64,000 nucleotides of DNA from Amorphophallus konjac (Eukaryota > Streptophyta > Magnoliopsida > Alismatales > Araceae). The stretch lies in NCBI GenBank assembly GCA_022559845.1, contig JAHNEJ010002885.1, positions 17,292 to 81,291 on the forward strand, in the 5' to 3' direction. The notes beneath the pieces were generated by a model. The model ran no database searches, was not told the DNA's origin, and saw only the letters and a program-made list of their open reading frames with translations. Shown here piece by piece: positions 10,248 to 20,865 of the stretch. The translations under genes were made by a program, and so were the position numbers. Positions within the stretch are counted from its first letter, which is position 1. Each line of letters begins with the position of its first letter.

Positions 10248-10612
10248 TTGTTTCTGTTAACAGGAGTAATCGCACCCAAGAGAGTGACTCGTTCCCAGCA
10301 GGGAGAGTCGGGTAGGGGCCAGGAAGGGCAGAGTAGAGTAGTGCTTTCGGATGATGCAGTTGGAGAGGTGAGAGTTCTCGGACCAGAGGAGTTCTTCCGG
10401 GGCATGTATCAGTATGTTCTTCAGCAGCAGGGCGGTGATGTTGGCAAGGGTTCGTCGTCTCGAGGTGGTCCTGGCCGCGTGCTGAGGGATTTCTTACAGT
10501 TCCAGCCATCTCTTTTCAGTGGGCAGCCAGATCCAGAGGTGGCTAGGGAGTGGTTAGATGACCAAGAGCGAGTGTTCAGTTCGATGAAGTGTCCCGAGGA
10601 GGAGAAGGTGGT
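10248..10612 (+). pseudogene. Gypsy A gag, N-terminal part (split by LARD B)
   Basis: Open from about 10248 without an obvious ATG, so the true start is lost or unclear. The product is polar and Gln/Gly-rich, then turns into the gag core (RDFLQFQPSLFSGQPDPEVA, WLDDQERVFSSMKCPEEEKV). The same order is seen in the gag of Gypsy D. The frame breaks exactly where TGTAATGCCCC of LARD B begins. After removal of B and one copy of the 5-bp duplication, the frame continues at 30114 with LATHRL, the expected next gag motif. Gag forms the particle that packages element RNA. The fragment is non-functional. Confidence 0.85.
10608..10612. repeat. target site duplication of LARD B (left)
   Basis: GTGGT, repeated at 30109-30113 directly after the element. 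Confidence 0.92.
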
Positions 10613-11004
10613 TGTAATGCCCCGGATTTTTCGGATCTGGATCCGTGGGTTTTGGATCATCTTTTCACGGGTTTCGGATTGTGTCCGGTTGAGCTTCGAA
10701 CAATTTTTATCGGATTGTCGGACCCATTGGTGGTGTGCCCATGAGTTTCCTTGGGTCCGTGGTGTTGTGAGCATCATGCCGGTAATTTTCTGTAATTTTC
10801 GGAGCGCCTTTGTGGGTCCCGGGTTGCGTTTTAAGTTTTACGTGTATTTTCCGTCTGTCGGACCTTCGGAACCCCGTGTAGGGTGAACCGTTACGTTCTC
10901 CGACTCCGAGACGTTACCACGGTGATCAGCGTGTTCCAAGGACCGCGGGGGTATATTTTTTCTATTTTTTCATATTTTTGGTAATTTCCATATTTTCCTA
11001 TATG

Positions 11005-11012
11005 TATATAAA
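11005..11012 (+). promoter_or_regulatory. TATA box of LARD B LTR (predicted)
   Basis: TATATAAA sits just upstream of a long CTCTCT tract, the same arrangement as in LARD C. Transcription start is inferred. Confidence 0.6.
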
Positions 11013-11560
11013 CCCCTTTCTCTCTCTCTCCCCATCTCTCATTTCTCACTCTCTCCCTATCTCTTCTCACGCTCTCTCCTCTCTCCCTCTCTCTCTGGCG
11101 GCCGACGGAGCGGAGCGCGGGCGAGGCGGGGACGGCGCGGGTGAGTCACGGGCGAGGATGGGTGAGGATCGAGGCGATGGAGGCGCGGTGAAGCTCGGTC
11201 GCGGGTTCGTGGAACGGCGAGGGTTTCGTGGCGATTTCTTCGTGGATCGGCGAGCTCGGGGCTGGGAAATCATCGGTGGAGGTAGGGAGATGGACCCCCA
11301 ACTCGTGCTCTTCCTTTCCCGCAAGTTTCTTAGGCCGTGGCGAGCCGAGCAGGCTAATCGGGGCGGCTTGGGAAAAACTCCATGTTTTTGGGTTGAGCAT
11401 CGATCCGTCGTTTCGTGAAGTTTCGGACCGATTCGAGGGTCTAGATGCATGCTAGGGGTCCTAGGGGAGCTTCCCCCTTGTTTTCCCCATCATCCGTGGA
11501 TGATCAGGGCATGGAACGGGTTTTTGGGTTTGTTCCCGCCGTCCCGTTCTCGGGACGATT

Positions 11561-12032
11561 TGGCGGTCCTTCCAGAGACCGCCAGAGCCTTTGGCGGCCC
11601 AGGGTAGGTGCGCCAAAGCCTGTGGCGGCCTAAGGTGGGTGGGCCACAGGGCACTATTTGTCGGCAGGTCCTGACGTCGTTTGGCGGCCGCATGATAAAC
11701 CGCCAGACGGTGTGGCGGCCTGAGGTTAGACCACTACCTCGTTTTGTCCGTCGCTTCTCGAGTCGCGTGCTTTCTGACCGTTGGGAGTCACGTGCCTCTA
11801 GCGGCCGTAGATACGAGTGCCAGAGGGCTTATAGCGTGCCAAGGCTTGACCGCTAGAGCACTGTGGCGGCCTGGGATGGGTGCGCCAGAGCTAGCATGGC
11901 TTCTTCGTCTAGCGCTCCTATGTTGGACCACTAGAGTCCTGTGGCGGACCAGTGTTTGACCGCCAGAGGCATTTTAGCGGCCTAATGCTAGACCGCTAGA
12001 GTCTGTGTGACGGCCCAGGGTAGGACTGCTAG
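11561..12032. repeat. tandem palindrome array in LARD B 5' LTR
   Basis: About twelve units. The first is TGGCGGTC-N7-GACCGCCA, with perfect 8-bp arms. Later units use TGGCGG/CCGCCA or TAGCGG/CCGCTA arms, many with AGAG or AGAC after the right arm. Confidence 0.82.
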
Positions 12033-13887
12033 ATGATTTTCCGTGTCGGGTTCGCGTTGTGTTGGTCTCCGGTCGACCCGGTTGTGACCCAGTGGTTGAC
12101 CTTCGGACTTGTGAGTGTCCCGGACACCCCCGGGATTTTGTGTCCGTGTTTCTGGGGTGTCGGGAGGTGCCGTGTTATCTCGATTAGCATGTTCGTAGGT
12201 GTGTGTTCCGGGCTTTGAGTCACGCTTGATCGAGTCACCGCGTATCGGTGTGTGTGCGGTGGAGTTCCCCCTCATGTCGTGAGTTTTCCTTGGAAGATGA
12301 TTCCCAAGTGGGCCATGCGTTTGGCCTTGGGCTGCGAGTCCAGTTGTCCAGCCTGGGGTTGAAGGTTTCTCACTTTTCCTTGTGATGGGGAATCAGCGTG
12401 GCGGCTTGTGAGCTACCTTGGGAATCGTACTTCTGTGCTTTCCGCATGGGCCATGTGTGTGTGGCCTTAGTCCCTTTAGTTCCCTTCCCGAGGGAATGGT
12501 CTCGGCGGCTCGTGAGCTACCTCGGTATTCGTGCTATCATGGTTTTAGACCTAGGGATTAGACTAGATTAACGGCGTTGTGCCGTTGCGTACGACGGTCC
12601 TGACCCCGAGTCTTGTGACTCAAGGACCATTGGATTTAGTGAGTCTAGAGGACTGTCCAGAGGCTAGTGGCTCGTCGCCACTAGGTTCTTCTCGACTTTC
12701 GCGCAGGATGTGTGCGTGTTTCTCAGACTTTCTCCTTGGAGAGTGGTCACACCAGTGACTCCCCACTAGTCGTAGCCTTCCAACATGCGAGTGGTCCCAC
12801 CAGGGAGTGGTGGCGAGGCTACCGTGAGAGACAAATTTTTAGACTGGTTTCTGTCAGGCCCCACGTTTGACGCCAGAGTCCGGCTGAGGGGAAAACGAGT
12901 AAGTGGTCCAGAGCTAGGACGTATAGTCTGTGTGTGCACACGTGGTTGGGGGTAGTAGGACCAGCGCTTACGAGCGCGACCCCAGCTAGTCACTTACTTT
13001 GTGGTTACTTGTACGGTGTCCCCGTTCCACTAGGGGTCGAGGGGGACACCTGAGGCGTGGTCTAAGACGTCAGTGGACGCATCCGGCCTTACTTCTGGTG
13101 GGCAGGTACTCCTGTCACGTGAGACGTGACTCTCCTATTTTCGAGTTCCATTTCCCGTCTGGGAGACGTGATTTTCTGGACCGTCCGGTGTTTCCGAGTT
13201 AGTGGCCAGGGTGCTAGTAGCTTTACCGAGGTTGCGTCTTGTTGGTGCGATGTCCACGGCCGGGTGGTCGAGGTTGCACCTTGGACAGCGTGTCCAGGTT
13301 GGCCATGTCCTAGGAGACAGGCCACTACGGCAGGGTTTCTGTGGATTTTTACTTCGGTAAGTGGTACTAGTGTGGTCTTGTAGCCCCCGACCGTGGGATT
13401 GGGGTGTGTTTTTCTGGTGCAGTAGGAGTAGCTGAAGTGCCGAGTTTTGACCGGCCACCGGTTCGCTGTTCCTGCTGTAGTTGTAGCTTTCCTTTCCACT
13501 ATCGCCGTTGTCTCCGGTTGGGGTTCCGTGGGCCCCTGCTGAGTCTCTATTTGGAGACTCATCCCTATTTTTCAGGTGTGACGGTTCTTCCTCGAGGTTC
13601 GAGGGTGCTGTTCGGAGGTTCTTAGTTGCCAGCTTGCCGGGCCGAGTTTTCACTTGGCATGTGGTACGTTTGACTACTTTAGAATGTACTTTCTCTTGGA
13701 CTAGACTCTGTTGTAGTAGTTGTTTATTTATTTCTGTTAATTATTGAATTATCCTACTTTAGTTCCTATTTCTTTGTACCTCCACACTCCTTTTGGCCCT
13801 TCCGAGCCCTCCTGGCTCATGGGCGGCGGGCCAAGATTCGAATGGTATCGAGTTCTTCCCGGTATCCGGATCTTGGGTCGTCACAGC

Positions 13888-13900
13888 TGGTATCAGAGCC
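13888..13900 (+). other. LARD B primer binding site
   Basis: TGGTATCAGAGCC, two bases after the LTR end. It is complementary to the 3' end of initiator-Met tRNA, the usual primer for this group. Confidence 0.88.
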
Positions 13901-14477
13901 AGGTTGTGGACGTACATAGGAATTCGAGATATTGCAGTGGTCAGAGTCCATAAGGTCCAGTATAGTCGGCAGCTGGCATAGGGTTTCGTGCATGTTTTCC
14001 GCCTTGTTTCTCAGTTGAGAGCTTGAGTGCACCGCGCGGTGCTGTTAAGGTGGTTGCTGTTCGTGGCTTTTGTGCCGGCGTGGGGTCTAAGGATCCAGGT
14101 TGAGAGCTTCTCCCTCATTGGTGGTGATCCCGGTTATGCTGTGTCGGGCAGAGGTTGCCGGCAGGTGCGTTGCTGCGGTGCTGCGTTTGAGGTGTCTACA
14201 GCGAGGTCAAGTGGCTGGCGAGGATTGTTTGTGGTTAAGTGGCCGTGAGCGTGCTCTGAGGGAGCTGTTGTCCAATCTGGCCACTCCAGTTTGAGGTCTA
14301 TCCAGCCCCTGAGGTGTTAAGGTTGTGGTTTGAGGTGTCGGAGCGGAGTGTTCCGATCGAGAGGTGCGCTCGGATGAGCGGAGGATCTTCGGTTGAGCTA
14401 CTGATTTGTCGAGCCCGATGTTCTGGTCATGCTTTGTGGTGTCAGAAATGACGTGTCGGTCCCCATTATTTTTGCAG

Positions 14478-14482
14478 ATTTC
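14478..14482. repeat. target site duplication of Copia solo LTR (left)
   Basis: ATTTC, repeated at 16698-16702. In LARD C the uninterrupted site reads CTGATTTCGAGGCA near 23450. Confidence 0.92.
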
Positions 14483-16697
14483 TGTTGAGTTATGATTTTG
14501 ATGATTGTTGGCGTTATGGTTTTGATGATAACTAAACTTAATGTGTGATCGAGTGATGATAACTAAACTTATGGTTGATTGCACATTCATGTTTAAATAT
14601 GTTTGAGATGACAAATGGCAATGGTACATGGTCTTGATTCATGCTTGATTGAATTATTTTTACAAGAGGCAAGAGGTTTCATAACCTCTTTAATGTGAAC
14701 AAGCATGGTATTAACCTTAACTATCTTGCTTGCAGGATCAAACATGGCAGTCACCTGGTGAACTAAACTTGTGGATAAGCACCCTGCTCCTCTACAATCC
14801 AAAACAGGTGGTATATGTCATTTACTATCAAGAACCATTGGTGAGACTCTTACCTTGTGTATCTCATGCTTAGCATCGATCTCACCTTGTGTATCTTATG
14901 AATACACCTCATTCATGCACATTCAACATGAAACCCTTCTGGCCATCGTGCGCCCTCGCCCGCGGATCGACCTTCGCGGTCAGGTCGCGGGGATCGACCT
15001 GCCCGGTCAGGTCGCGGGGGTCAAGAGGGCAGCGCCCCTTGCGGGGGTTTCGGGGGCGGAGCCCCCAGAACAAATTCTGATTTCATAATCAATGGTTTGC
15101 ATGGAGTTTATGGATTTATCATAACAAATTCTGATTTCATAATCAATGGTTTGCATGAAGTTTATGGATTTATCATATGGATGTTTGAGCTATAATTCTA
15201 ATCAATTATCCATGTGTTTGCAGGTCCATATACTCAGTACAAATCTCAAGGTCGAAGGAGTTTGATGCCACAAACGTAAATGAGCTGCTCAAGGGTTTAA
15301 AGGGCTGAACGGGAGAAACCTGGGGCTTCCCCTGCCAGCGGTCGACCGCCAGCAGCGGTCGACCGCCCAGACAGGGGCGGTCAACCATTTTTCCCAGCAA
15401 CCAACGGACTGAAACCTATAAAATTCCGGTCGACCGCCAGCCCTCCACCGGTCGACCGCCAGCCCCGAGGCCTACTTTTGTTGACTTTTGGTTCAAGTTC
15501 GAAGGGTGGTCTTTCCACCCATTTCTTTAATCCTTTTGCCCCCAATTACACCAGATTTCGTGGATCTGGTCTGGGGCTTGTCCAAGGGCCATTCAAGAGT
15601 TATAAAACTCTCATTTGGTGCTACAAACCCTATCTATCCAAGAGGGCTTCAAGAGAGATCAAGAGGAGGCTATCCAAGGTGAAAGGAGAGGGCACTGTAG
15701 CTCCGTGAACAGTACTTCGTGTAGCAAGATCTTCATCCATCTCCAAGGTGTTTCAAGCCAAATCTGAAGCTAGCAACCTCCAAGGAAGAGTATAGCCAAG
15801 GAAGCAAGCAAGGATTCCAAGAAGAGTGCCTAAGGGAGAAAGAAGAGAAGCCAAGCAAGCAAGAAAGAAGAAAAGCCAAGCAAGCACGGATTGAAGCTCC
15901 GATCAAGTGAAGATACGTTCAAGATCTGCAACATGCATTCAAGGGGAACCCAAAACAGGAGTTTTCTAAACTAAGCCTCATCGTCTTTATGTTTTGGGTA
16001 TTGTAATTGTGTTTATCATAAACTGCAAGAACTTGTGTGTGTGTGGATCGTTGTTAGATTCGTGGTGGTGTGTATGTGTGTTGTATTTGATTCGTGTGTG
16101 CGTGGATCTTCCTAGATCTGCGTTTGTGTGTGTGTGTGGGTCTATTTAGATCCGTTCTGTCTCGTGTGTGTGGATTGCTGCACTTGTGGCAGCGGGTGTG
16201 TGTGTTTGTGATCCGCTTGTTGGATCGTGTTGGAGACCTTGTCTCCGTGTGTGTGTGTGTGTTTTGGGGTGCGTCCCGTGTGTGTGTGCAGGTGTCGTCC
16301 TGTGTGTGTGGTTGGAGCGTCGTCTCCGTTTGGGATTTTATCCCCGAGTGAAGCCTCACCGGGTTTGGTGAGGGGTGGACGTAGGATTGCCGTCGTGCAT
16401 CCGAACCACCTTAAAAACCGCTGTGCATTGTGCTTGTATTGTGTGGTTTGCTCCATTTCCTCTATCTCCATTCTACATAAACGTTAGTTTAAATTGTTGT
16501 TCTGGATTTATCTTCGTCTATCTTGCTTAATCTACATGTTATCATATAAAGTTCCTTAAATCCAATTTGTGTTCAAATAGCTTTGAATCTCCTAACTAGC
16601 TTTGTATCACATATTTTATAAAAGGCCAAAAGTTTTCGTAAAATTGGTAATCACCCAATTCACCCCCCTCTTGGGTGTCATTGATCGCGAGACTTCA
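14483..16697 (+). mobile_element. solo LTR of the SIRE-like Copia family
   Basis: TGTTGAGTTATG...GCGAGACTTCA, 2215 bp, matching both LTRs of the Copia element at 48218-58311 in full. It has no internal sequence and is flanked by ATTTC on both sides, the signature of LTR-LTR recombination. It differs from the other copies by a tandem duplication of about 55 bp at about 15066-15178 (ACAAATTCTGATTTCATAAT unit). A GT-rich microsatellite occupies about 16035-16320. Confidence 0.92.
15337..15464. repeat. GGTCGACC palindrome cluster in Copia solo LTR
   Basis: Several copies of GCGGTCGACCGCC, each holding the 8-bp palindrome GGTCGACC, are separated by short spacers. The same cluster recurs in the two other Copia LTRs. 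Confidence 0.8.
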
Positions 16698-18358
16698 ATT
16701 TCGAGGCAGGATTGGGCTGTGGTGTCTCAGTAAGTTTTGCTCCTGCGCTCTTGCATGCGAATGAGTTGTGTTCACCTTGGATTTGGTTTGAGATGTGAAG
16801 GTTCCGCGGTGGTTTCGAGACTCGAGGGTGAGCGTTGACAGTCGTCGATTATGGCTCGTGTTGCGGCTCTTGGCGTAGTGTGTTGCAGTTCAAGGAATTG
16901 CAGCGGTGGTGCATCGAGAGATGTTGTGATTGTGGTCTGACGTGACACTCGCCGAGTGTGTCGGAGACGTTGACCTGATGGAAGCGATGGTTTTTCTTGG
17001 TGCTGTTCCCAGCATGTGCGAGATTCGAGATCAGGTCAGGCGTCGAGTTCTTCTGTTGGTCAGAGGTGTAATCGGTTTCTTCTTTAGTTGGAGAAATTAT
17101 GTTTGGCTAAGGTGCATCGTCTTGCATTGCGTGTTCGGATTGGTTGGCCTCATGTGCCAAGAAGTCTGTGCGAGACGAGTTCTGCGTTTTGGCATGGTGG
17201 TTGCCTGTGAGTGTTATGCCCATTTTCCTGGCGCGTGAGGGTGCTGGCGCTGTTCCGGAAGGACAAGTGCTGGTTGAGCGGTGTTCACATTCTTGGCTGT
17301 GCACGCGCGGATCTGAGTGCGCAGCAGAAGCGTGGTGGGATCATAACCCACAGGTTCAGGATCGTAGCGTTGGTTGCTATGGGCGGATTCCTGAGTTTGC
17401 GTTGAGCATCTGAGGATTAGTTCCTCTGTGCGAGACGTATTGTTTCCATGCCGTTGCTCGAGGTATTGTGGTTCTGGGCACTGGCAGGATGGTGTGTTGG
17501 GGAAATGTGTTGGCAAGTGTGCCACATGAGTACCATGTTCCTGTAATGGAAGCCATGTCAGGCGTCAGCGTGACCCGGAAGGGGTTGTTGAGGATGTCGT
17601 CCGATGGTGATCGAGGACATGTTGGTCAGAGTTGGTGGCTTTGTGCCCGACTTGTATTGGAGGTTGTGTCCTCGGATGAGATCATCTTTGGAGAAGTGAT
17701 CTCTGGCAGATTTTGGGTTCCGGTTGGTAGCTGCGAGTGACTGGTAAGGCTAGTCTCGTAGCCGACCACAGTAAGATGTGTATCGTTGGGGACCCATTGT
17801 GCATTGGTCGTGGTGCTGGTGACCTAGCTGCCATAATTTTGGATGGCACTTTTCTCCCCTAGAGATGTGTGCCATAAGTGGTTCAGGTGGTGTCCCATGG
17901 CTCTGTGGTAAGGGTGGAATCGGGATTGGCAGGTGTCCACTTGGATTAATCGAGACGAAGGGATGTGATGAGACAAGACGGAAGAGTGACGCCTGTGGGC
18001 GGAGGCCTTTTAGTGAGATTGGCGTTAGAATAGTGGTCCTTGATGGGACGTTGGTGTCGCAATGGTTATCCCTAGTTTGATGACTAGCATGGATGCTTCT
18101 CCTGTAAGTCTGAGTCGAGTGAGGTGATGGCCGAAGACACCATGATCTTGTCATTTGGTTTCATCGTGCTCCCCGAGAGGGTCGAGTTGGCGCGATGATC
18201 GAGTTTGGATACGGTGTTCGAGAGGAGTTCAGCTTGAGATGTGGTAATTATTTGTGTGTGAGTCAGCGGATGGCATGCTGCGAGTTGGATCGTGCCTACT
18301 GGGCCGATGGAGGTTTCCTGTTGACGAGCACTATTTTGTTGGCAGGTCCCGACGTCGT

Positions 18359-18711
18359 CTGGCGGCCGCACGATAAACCGCCAGACGGTGTGGCGGCCTG
18401 AGGTTAGACCGCCACCTCGTTTTGATCGTCGCTTCCCGAGTCGCGTGCTTTCTGACCGTTGGAGTCACGTGCCTCTAGCGGCTGTAGATACGTGCGCTAG
18501 AGGGCTTATAGCGCGCCAAGGCTTGACCGCTAGAGCACTGTGGCGGCCTGGGATGGGTGCGCCAGAGCCAGCGTGGCTTCTTCGTCTAGCGCTCCTGTGT
18601 TGGACCGCTAGAGTCCTATGGCGGACCAGTGTTAGACCACCAGAGGCCTTGTAGCCGCCTAATGCTGGACCGCTAGAGTCTGTGTGGTGGCCCAGGGTAG
18701 GACCGCTAGAT
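18359..18711. repeat. tandem palindrome array in LARD B 3' LTR (partial)
   Basis: Second copy of the 11561-12032 array, lacking its first three units through the truncation. It keeps TGGCGGCC and TAGCGG arm types. Confidence 0.78.
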
Positions 18712-19465
18712 GATTCTCCGTGTCGGGTTCGTGTTGTGTTGGTCTCCAGTTGACCCGATTGTGACCCAATGGTTGACCTTCGGACTCGTGAGTGTCCCGG
18801 ACACCCCGTGGATTTCGTGTCTGTGTTTTTGGGGTGTCGGGAGAAGCCATGTTATCTCGATTAGCATGCCCATAGGTGTGTGTTCCGGGCTTTGAGTCAC
18901 GCTTTATTGAGTCACCGTGTATCGGTGTGTGTGCGGTGGGGTTCCCCCGCATGTCGTGAGTTTTCCTTGGAAAATGATTTCCGAGTGGGCCATGTGTTTG
19001 GCCTTGGACTGCGAGTCCAGTTGTCCAGCCTGGGGCTGGAGGTTTTTCACTTTTCCCTGGGATGGGGAATCAGCATGGCGGCTTGTGAGCTACCTTGGGA
19101 ATTATGCTTCTGTGCTTTCCGTATGGGCCATGTGTGTGTGGCCTTAGTCACTTGAGTTCCCTTTCCGAGGAATGGTCTCGGCAGCTCGTGAGCTGCCTCA
19201 GTATTCGTGCTACCGTGGTTTTAGACCTAGGGATTAGACTAGATTAGCGGCGTTGTGCCGTTGCGTACGACGGTCTTGATCCCGAGTCTTGTGACTCCAT
19301 GACCGTTGGATTTAGTGAGTCTTGAGGACCGTCCAGAGTCCAGTGGCTCGTCGCCACTTGGTTCTTCTTGACTTTTGCACAGGGTGTGTGCGTGTTTCTA
19401 TAAGTTTCTCCTTGGAGAGTGGTCACACCAGTGACTCCCCACTAGTCGTACCCTTCCGACACGCC

Positions 19466-19470
19466 AGTGG
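19466..19470. repeat. target site duplication of LARD C (left)
   Basis: AGTGG, repeated at 29013-29017. The empty site in the LARD B 5' LTR near 12790 reads GCGAGTGGTCCCACC. Confidence 0.93.
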
Positions 19471-19695
19471 TGTAATGCCCCGGATTTTCGGATATTTTTC
19501 GGATCATTTTAGTGGGTCTCGGAGTGTATTTTGTGCTTTACACGTGTTTTCCCCTGATGTGCCTTCGGAACTCTTTGCAGGGCCAACCGTGGCGTTATAC
19601 GACTCCGGGACAGTACCACTGCGTTGTGTTCCTTCCGAGGATCGCGGAGGTAATTTTTCGTAATTTTCTGAATTTATCGAATTTTCGGGTTTTCC

Positions 19696-19703
19696 TATAT
19701 ATA
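19696..19703 (+). promoter_or_regulatory. TATA box of LARD C 5' LTR
   Basis: TATATATA, about 15 bp upstream of a long pyrimidine tract typical of plant initiation regions. It is perfectly kept in the 3' LTR. Confidence 0.68.
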
Positions 19704-20248
19704 CTAACCCTTTCCTCTCTCCCCCTCTCATTCTCTCTTTCTCACTCTCTCTCTTCTCTCACGCCCTCTTTCTCCCCTCTCTTCTCCGGCGGCCGACGGA
19801 GCGAGGCGGGGGCGAGGTGGAGGTGGCGCGGGCGAGGATGCGGGCGAGGACATGCGAGGATCGAGGCGGTGGAGGCGCGTGGAAGCTCGGTCGCGGGTTC
19901 GTGGAGCGGCGAGGGCTTCACGGCGTTTTCTTCGTGGATCGGCGTCCACGGTGCGCGAAATCTTCGGTGGAGGTAGGGTGATGGACCCTCAGCCCATGTA
20001 CTTCCTTTCCCGCGAGTTTCGTAGGCCGTGGTGAGCCGAGCGGGCTAAACGGGGCGTTTTGGGCAAAACCCATGTTTTAGGGCTTGTGGGCCGATCTCCC
20101 GTTTCATTGCGTTTTTGGCCGATCCGAGGCCGTAGATGCATGCTAGGGGATTCTGGGGAGCTTCCCCCTTGTTTTCCCCCTCTTCTGTGGAGGTATGGGG
20201 GCGTGGGACGAGTTTTGGGTCGTTTCCCGCCGTAGCGTTCTCGGAAGG

Positions 20249-20865
20249 AAGTGACGGTCCTTCCAGTGGCCGTCACTTGGTGTAACGCGCCTGGACAGGA
20301 CCGTTACATCCCCCTTCTGTTGGCCTTTGGTGGTCTGTGGGTGTGGCGGTCCCACGATAGACCGCCAGGTGCTGTGACGCACCAGGGCTAGACCGTTAGA
20401 GTCTCTTCCGTTGGTTTTCGGGTCAGGCGTGTGACGCACCAGGGCTGGCGCGTCACAGCCTTGTGACGCCCCAGGGTGGGTGCGTCACATTCCCTGTTAC
20501 CCAGCTGAGGGCTGGGGGTGTGACGGTGCCCTCTGGACCGTTACATGCTTGTAACGCGCCCAGGGTGGGCCGTCAGAGCTGTTTTATCCGTTGAGGAGGG
20601 CAGCGTGTGTGACGCGCCAGGCCAGACGCGCTACATCCGTGTAACGCGTTGGGGCAAGCGCGTTACATCCTGCTTTCACGCTGAGAGCGTGAGGCGTGTA
20701 ACGCACCAGGGCAAGCGCGTTACATTCGTGTAACGCGCTGGGCCAGGCGCGTTACATCCTGTGTTTCTCCGGGCCGTGTAACGGCCTGCGTTAGGCCGCC
20801 AGGTGGATGTGACGGTCTCGCCTAGACCGTTACAACCCTGTGACGGTCTAGGGTTAGACCGTCAG
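20249..20865. repeat. tandem palindrome array in LARD C 5' LTR
   Basis: About fourteen units of about 27-30 bp spaced by a few bases. Clear examples are AAGTGACGG/CCGTCACTT (20249/20270), TGTGACGC/GCGTCACA (twice), TGTAACGCG/CGCGTTACA, TGTAACGCGC/GCGCGTTACA and GACGGTCTA/TAGACCGTC with a 4-base loop. Arms alternate between GTGAC/GTCAC and GTAAC/GTTAC, so many changes in one arm are matched in the other. Confidence 0.9.

Larger units (their letters stand above)
10613..13885 (+). repeat. LARD B 5' LTR (3273 bp)
   Basis: Runs from TGTAATGCC to GGGTCGTCACA. In order it holds a TATA-like site at 11005, a CT-rich tract at 11020-11098, a conserved block with GATGCATGCTAGG near 11443, the palindrome array at 11561-12032 and a long U5-like part. 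It aligns with 18328-19470 plus 29018-30108. Confidence 0.9.
13901..18327 (+). other. LARD B internal region, non-coding, with deletion at 3' end
   Basis: Outside the solo LTR it parallels LARD C from 22895, sharing CATAGGAATTCGA, GTCCATAAGGTCCAGTA and GTCGGCAGCTGGCATAGGG. Only short frames are open. One region (16930-17740) corresponds to the 203-codon frame of LARD C but is broken by shifts and a stop. The region ends abruptly at 18327, before any polypurine tract, and joins partial LTR sequence, so a deletion removed the internal end plus about 1040 bp of LTR. Confidence 0.75.
18328..19470 (+). repeat. LARD B 3' LTR, first part (5'-truncated)
   Basis: Homologous to the 5' LTR from about 11651. 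The first 1040 bp, including the promoter, are missing. It stops at the AGTGG duplication where LARD C inserted and resumes at 29018. Confidence 0.87.

Noticed and set aside
19852..20034. Arg-rich frames after the CT tract in the LARD LTRs
   Set aside because: Short, GC-driven and not kept in frame between the LTRs of A, B and C; more likely untranslated leader.
20249..20865. CRISPR-like array
   Set aside because: Units are variable palindromes with spacers of only a few bases, in a plant LTR; no constant repeat and no cas genes.
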